Under the pieces are notes generated by a model. It searched no databases and was not told the DNA's origin. It saw only the letters and a list, made by a program, of their open reading frames with translations. Positions 58,435 to 64,000 of a stretch of 64,000 bases of DNA are shown here, in pieces; position 1 is the first letter of the stretch; each line of letters starts with the position of its first letter. The stretch is from Lunularia cruciata (Eukaryota > Streptophyta > Marchantiopsida > Lunulariales > Lunulariaceae), in contig OX419758.1 of NCBI GenBank assembly GCA_948567375.1, positions 40,367,001 through 40,431,000 on the forward strand, in the 5' to 3' direction. A program made the position numbers and the translations under genes.

Positions 58435-60545
58435 TCTCTGTAGCAGGTTCGACTTCCTAACTAATCAGTATACTATGCTTGGTAGCGATATCTTTGATCA
58501 TGAACTTCAACAGACTCTGAGTCGTCCTCTTCAGATGTTCCGTCATCAATTTCAGATTATAATACGATCACCCGTAGAGCTGCTGAGTTGCAAGACCCTC
58601 CCATTCTAATCAACACGGTTGGTAATTGCTAATCAACACGGTGGGTAACAAACTGGACGCGACGAAATAGGAAGATATGCATAATCGTATATGACATTCT
58701 TAACGCATATGATATCTGCCAGGATTCAACATACAGTTTTCAAAGCAGATGGGGTTTAAACCAGCATGTGCTGGAAAACTATTTGAAATCCATCGAAGGT
58801 GCGGCAACTATAGTAGAAAGTGCCAACCGATCTGAGGAGGAACCACCCTGATTGATTACGGATCAGAGTTTCAAAGATATCCGAATCAAATAGTCCTCTT
58901 GGTCGTTGAGGACTATGACTCCAGGACCAAAGACATGTGCCTTTAACTGCACAAAACTTTTACAGGAAAGACATTCAGAGATGCGGGAAGAATTGAAGTA
59001 GTAGTTTACAGACACACTGTTTACTCAAGGTTACAAACAAATTCCATAGCTCCGGGAAAGTAAATCAATGGTATGCAGTGATGCTCTCTACAGAGACAGT
59101 TACACCAGTCAATCTGTATTTCGTCATCCATATCGAAGTTGTTAGAAGTACAACAGAGCTTAACTCTCTGGGCGTGCATTGCTTCTTTTGCCGGTGGTTC
59201 CAGGGCCTGCTAACCATCGACATCATATGAAAAAGTTTAATTATTGGCAAAGTTTCTAATGCATAGAACACTATCTGAATCTGTCTGCACCTTCACATTT
59301 GTAAACCTCAACGCTGCGGTCCATTACTGTGGCATATGGGTTCCTTTGAGGCATCGCTAAGACTTGAAACCAGAATATAATCTGTCACGCACTGAAGAAC
59401 ATATTATTCGACTTAAGCCAAAAATTGGACGTAACGTAGTTTCAGAGAACTGTGTTTAACTTGACATGCTACATCGCTTCTCCTTCAGGCTCTCAGCCCC
59501 GGTGCAGTTCCGAGTACGTTCGTCATGAAGAGGATTCTCCCACGTTCCTGGACTGTCAGATACTGTCTACAATGCTCAATATCTTGCTTGGTACAGTATT
59601 AAAATCAAGCCGAGATTTCTCACAAGACATTGCGCGGGTCGGGAAAACGCATATGTTTTGGTCGAAAGATTAAGAGTAGGTCTACTTCCTAATCATCCAG
59701 TGATGGCTCTCGCTAGAATTCATGTCCAATGGGTGCCAGGATCAAACATGACAGAGGTGACATTGCATAAAACATGCCTCAGGAATGAGGACTAAGACAG
59801 AAAATTTCTTGCACACGTTGCAATTTTTCCAACTAGGGCTTCTTACAGTAAAACTAACAGACTAGCTTCACATAACGTTTAAACTATCTGACATGATGTG
59901 ATCATTCATTTACAGTATAGGTGGTTCGAGGTTGGCGAAACGGCAAATAAGACGACGCGCAAGCGTAACTTTCAGTGTCTTCGAACTGAACCAGAGAGGA
60001 CAGAGCCACGCAAATAAAATGCATCCCTGTATTGAATGATGGAATATAGAACCCGTTGCAAATGAACTGTATCCATGTAGGTAGTTTCACAATGATGACA
60101 AGCGCCTTCAACCACAAAGGTGAACATGGTAAGGGCTAGGTCACAAACAAGATGAAGAAGGTGTGATACAACCAAGGGAATCAGCGGCATCAAGTACTTC
60201 AGTGAAGAAATTGCTAGAACAATTGAATTTACATTGACATGTCACCTGATCTAACGAGCTTTATTGGTGAATCAATAATAGGAAACTTGTCAAAAAAATT
60301 AACCCTACTCAAGTTAAGTACAAGAAGGACCCTCATTTGACTGGAGGAAGGAAGCCAGATCATACGATCACAACTAGGGAGAGAGGTTCTTCCACACACT
60401 GATGCTTCCAATCCAACGTTGACTCTCAATTTCGTGGAATCATGTGGAGGTATGGACCAAGTGCTATCAGTCACCATGCCGACCGGCACTTCACGAGTTA
60501 CTATCTGCCAACACCCACTAAAAGTTGGCTTCTCCAGCCACAAAA
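58435..60545. other. Spacer between coatomer beta and IFT80
   Basis: Probably contains the coatomer beta 3' untranslated region and the IFT80 promoter and leader. The minus-strand frame just after the coatomer stop (60543-60229) shows no motif and is read as untranslated. A 20-bp phrase is repeated with one mismatch at 58606-58625 and 58629-58648. Confidence 0.55.
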
Positions 60546-63500
60546 TTAGCCCTTCTGCTTGAGAGTGATCTTGTCCCCCAAACTTAAAGCAATTCCCTGA
60601 GTCTTACTACGGATTCGAATATAACCGCTCAATTTCCCGTCTGGTTGCTTCTCCACACTAACATTAACCAGAGCATCTTCACCAAAAACACTCTTCGCAT
60701 AGAGGTTGGCTGCGAGGAATCCACAATCACCATCCAAAGCAGACCTGTGGTCACAGCAATACGTCCTCAAGTTCATTTAAGGAACTGTGATCATGAAATT
60801 ACCCAAACACGAAACATCGAGTGCAACCCTCAATTCTTCTGGACACCTAAGAGCACATCTCAATCTCTTACCTTATGATAAACGTTTTGCATGTAAGAGG
60901 AACCGTTCCAGATACAGAACCAATGTATGCCGATGTATTCCAACCAAAAAGAAAAGGTGAAAGGTATAGATGTCAAAACTTACGGAGGAGTGAGACACTT
61001 CATGTTGGTAGATGCCACAATGTGTTCCAAAAAGTCTTGTACATCTTGAATGGTGGTGTTGACAGCCACCTTAAAAGACACATAAAACAAATCATGGTGT
61101 TCACGTCAAGTCTGATGTTATATGGTCCATATGTCATTGAAAAAATCCCAGAGTGACAAGCTCTTCTCCAACCTCCAGCATACAACTAAATTAACAACCA
61201 CCTTGGGGAGGAGGTTCTCAAACCAGGCCCCTATTGAATCTTTCCGGGGATTAGACCTCGTGGCTCCCAGTGAAGGGAGAGAAGAAATAAAGCGATAGTG
61301 TCAAGACACCCGCCAGCGATAGCCAAAAACGAGAAATAAGTACGTAAGCCAGGTCACATTTTCCAGCGAGAGTCTCACGAGAGGCAAGAACCAAGGGTGG
61401 CTGGTTGTGTGCATATTAGAGCTACTTCGCGGGTGGGCAGCCAAACTTTCTGGGTAAAGGCAACTGTACATTGTGAGGATCTAGAAGTCATCACCAGCAT
61501 ACTAATGTAGGAAACGTTGCATTGAATTTGGACATCTCTGGAGCGTGCGGACAGCGTACCTTGTTCTCCCACTCAAATTCAGCCCACATGTTTCTGAAAG
61601 CTACGTCTGGGCATGACGCTGGAGAAATGTAGTCCATGATGTCAATATGAATGTCATTCAGCACTACCACATTACGGTCCAGCACACTTGTTGTCTCGTA
61701 CACAATGTTGCCAAAAATAACTCCAGTCTCAGTAGACGAGACTTTGATATTCGCCCGGATCTGCTTGCTAGTTTCTGGAGCCAGGGTATAGTTTTGAGGG
61801 CGCTCCACGAGCTTCAAATCTCCCATTGTGGCTAACTCAAGGCAGAGATTTTGTAGAGTCTCATTAGTGCGATTCACAACAGTGACATCGAGTACTATGT
61901 CATATTGATGGACAGTGACGTAAGCCTCTGCGTACACAGGATCACTGAATCCTGTAAGTTGTAGGACTCTGTTTAGTTTCCTCGTGTTATCGCTATCTTT
62001 TGTGAACTCTCCGGTAGCTCGCTTTAGGTCAGTTTGTACTTCGTCCTCCAACTCCAGTTGACTCATACCCTGCGTAGATTATAGATATTGTTAGCTCAGT
62101 ATAATAAGTCAAGCTGGAGAAATTTTTAGAACATGACTATATAGAAATGAGTAACAGAACACAAAGGGCTACATATCATCTGGTAGAAACCAACCTTGCA
62201 CTATCAGATACATCCAAGGGTAATTCAATCAAGTTCCTTATACACTCAAGCATTGTCATTAGATCTCCGATGGCACAAAGACAGTGACGTGGTAGGTGAT
62301 AGGCGAGATAAACAAGCAAGAGAGGAATAGGATCCTGGTTGATCTTTATTACCTTTCTACTCTTGAGATGATGGAAATCGATAAGATCATCTGGCTGCGA
62401 GTTGGAAACTTGCGCCTTGGCCTTAGACTCTTCTGTCTCACGGTGCTGTTTCTCAGTGATCATCTTCACGAAGCTCTCGCGGCAGTACTTCAACCACACT
62501 GTTCTCATGACATCGTCAGGGCTTGAGAGGATTCTAACACACAGAGAGATTCGATCGTATGAATCATCGTCAATTGGATGAGGTAAGACGTGAGATTGTC
62601 CCAGTCTGAGTATGGAGACCAGGATGAGAAGGATGTCAGCTGTCACTTTGTTAACTTTAACAGCATTAGTGCAAACTTCCTCGTAACGCAGTGCGAGCTT
62701 TGTCAAAGTGGTGGAAATGACTGCTCCCAAGAAGAAATCTCCCGTTAATAAAATTCCTCTCAGATTTGCAGAAACCCCTGATCCTCCTCCGGACAGAGGT
62801 ACAGAGATGGCAATTTCTGCAGCAGCACTTTGACTGGCATAAGTTCCATCAGCAAGAACAGCTGGCCGCTTGGATGAAGCTGATGAGACTGGGGCGGGGA
62901 GATTAGTTCCCTTTGTGCTTTGAGTAGCCCCCTTGCCAGCTTCGGCTTCTGTTCCTTCATCAGCAACGGTGAAGAATGGAAGCTCCCCGAGCAATTGCTT
63001 GATGGTCATGATTCCACTCTCTACTTCAGGCAAGGATATGCAGTACTCTCCAACTATCCACAAAGCACAAGTACACACCCTTGAGGACCGGATCTGGTAG
63101 AATGTATCCAGAAGCCTGGTGATGATTGACTCCCGGAGCTTCGGGTTCGTCTCAATAATCTCTCTGACAAAGAAGACGACGTCAACAGCCGAGGCAGTGT
63201 TGCTGTCCCCCAAAAAGTCCATCAGCAAGTGAACAACAGTGCTGGCCACTTCGGGGAACTTTAGAGCACAAGAGTGGATTGCCTGAACGAGCATCTGTCT
63301 GTACTCTCCATTCTTCTCCAATTCCTGGCTTTGGGTTTTAACCACTTCCTTCTTTAGAGTCATAACGACCTCATCGATGTTTCTTGGAGTGATCAGATCT
63401 AGGGCAATGTCCAGGGTCTTTCTCCTGATGTCAAGATTCGGGCTAGAAAGAGCCCTCAATACATCCATAATCATTTCAACCATGACCTCCCTGTGGGAAG

Positions 63501-64000
63501 CCTTCAGCTCCTGCAGGCGATCTAGCACTATCAATTTGACATTGTTGTCACTTTGAGACAAAAGAAGTTGGCAGTATGTATTTGCAGCAGCCCGGATTGC
63601 TGTAGGAGCCGAGGATAGAGAGACCAAAGTGCCAGCACACTCATACATGACCGCGGTTGAAGGGGAGTTGAGAAGAGAGATGATAATCTTGATGTATTTT
63701 CCCTTTTCCCCAGGACTCGTCCTGCACACCTTCCTGACGAGCTCCAATACCACCATTTGCAAAATATCTCCCCATCCAGAGACACTCTCCAGATGGCTCA
63801 GAAGATAGCTAACAGCTCTATCTTGCGCACAAGTATAGAGCATCAAGAATGCATTCCTCCTAGAGGAAAGATCTTGCTCAGTGGAAAGAGTCTTCTCTAT
63901 CATCTCAGGAGCATCACACAGCAAATGCTCACCCTGAGGCAGCTTGTAAATCGCCATCATTGCCAGGATAGCGTTCCTCCTCACGAATGCGTGACGGTGT
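60546..64000 (-). CDS. COPB1: Coatomer subunit beta (beta-COP), 5' end beyond the window
   Basis: Four exons are visible (minus): from the window edge to 62353, then 62069-61560, 61069-60984 and 60744-60546. They encode the last 813 residues; plant beta-COP is about 950 aa, so roughly 135 residues lie outside. The first exon is the HEAT/adaptin-like trunk ([73 protein letters not shown]), ending at [16 protein letters not shown]. Later exons give the appendage part ([84 protein letters not shown]). The [20 protein letters not shown] junction is plant-type. Beta-COP is a core subunit of the COPI coat for Golgi-to-ER and intra-Golgi vesicles. No disruption is seen. Confidence 0.97.

Noticed and set aside
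60229-60543. Minus-strand open frame right after the coatomer beta stop
   Set aside because: No motif. It lies where the 3' untranslated region is expected, and the coatomer protein already ends at its usual C-terminus.
1-64000. CRISPR arrays, bacterial operons or rRNA genes
   Set aside because: None are present; the sequence is eukaryotic nuclear DNA with spliceosomal introns, and the repeats are dispersed, not regularly spaced.

Overview
The window looks like nuclear DNA of a land plant that still makes motile, flagellated sperm, most likely a moss. A liverwort, lycophyte or fern cannot be excluded. The evidence is a plant-type coatomer beta subunit, a plant nitrate-reductase-type Mo domain, Ty1/copia and PIF/Harbinger relics, many short spliceosomal introns (GT..AG), and an intact gene for the ciliary protein IFT80, which seed plants generally lack.

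Layout. 1-9.2 kb is a graveyard of DNA-transposon-like relics: a plus-strand Myb/SANT-like pseudogene, a block of about 4 kb bounded by inverted arrays of GCGC-type motifs with a broken coiled-coil gene inside, and a broken PIF/Harbinger transposase. 9.7-14.7 kb is a complete but dead Ty1/copia element with two LTRs of about 418 bp. 14.7-22.8 kb has no recognisable gene. At 22.8-26.3 kb lies a four-exon nitrate-reductase-like gene (plus strand) that ends after the Mo and dimerisation domains. It converges on a 14-exon gene (27.3-32.3 kb, minus) for a protein with three OB-fold-like regions and a Cys4 zinc ribbon, resembling shieldin SHLD2 or RPA1. 32.3-51.0 kb is AT-rich and gene-poor, with hairpins, microsatellites and dispersed repeats. 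At 51.0-58.4 kb is IFT80 (19 coding exons, minus), followed by the 3' part of the coatomer beta gene (60.5 kb to the window edge, minus).

I built the intron-containing gene models by hand from conserved protein sequence, GT/AG sites and reading phase. The phase closes across every junction: 653 aa for the NR-like protein, 793 aa for the OB-fold protein, 741 aa for IFT80, and the last 813 aa of coatomer beta.

The four genes share no obvious pathway. The most unusual items are (i) the NR-like protein with no heme or flavin domain and with a Cys in place of the second Arg of the Mo-site CAGNRR motif; (ii) a family of at least nine dispersed copies, in both orientations, of a repeat of about 80-150 bp built around a conserved hairpin; and (iii) the shieldin-like OB-fold gene.
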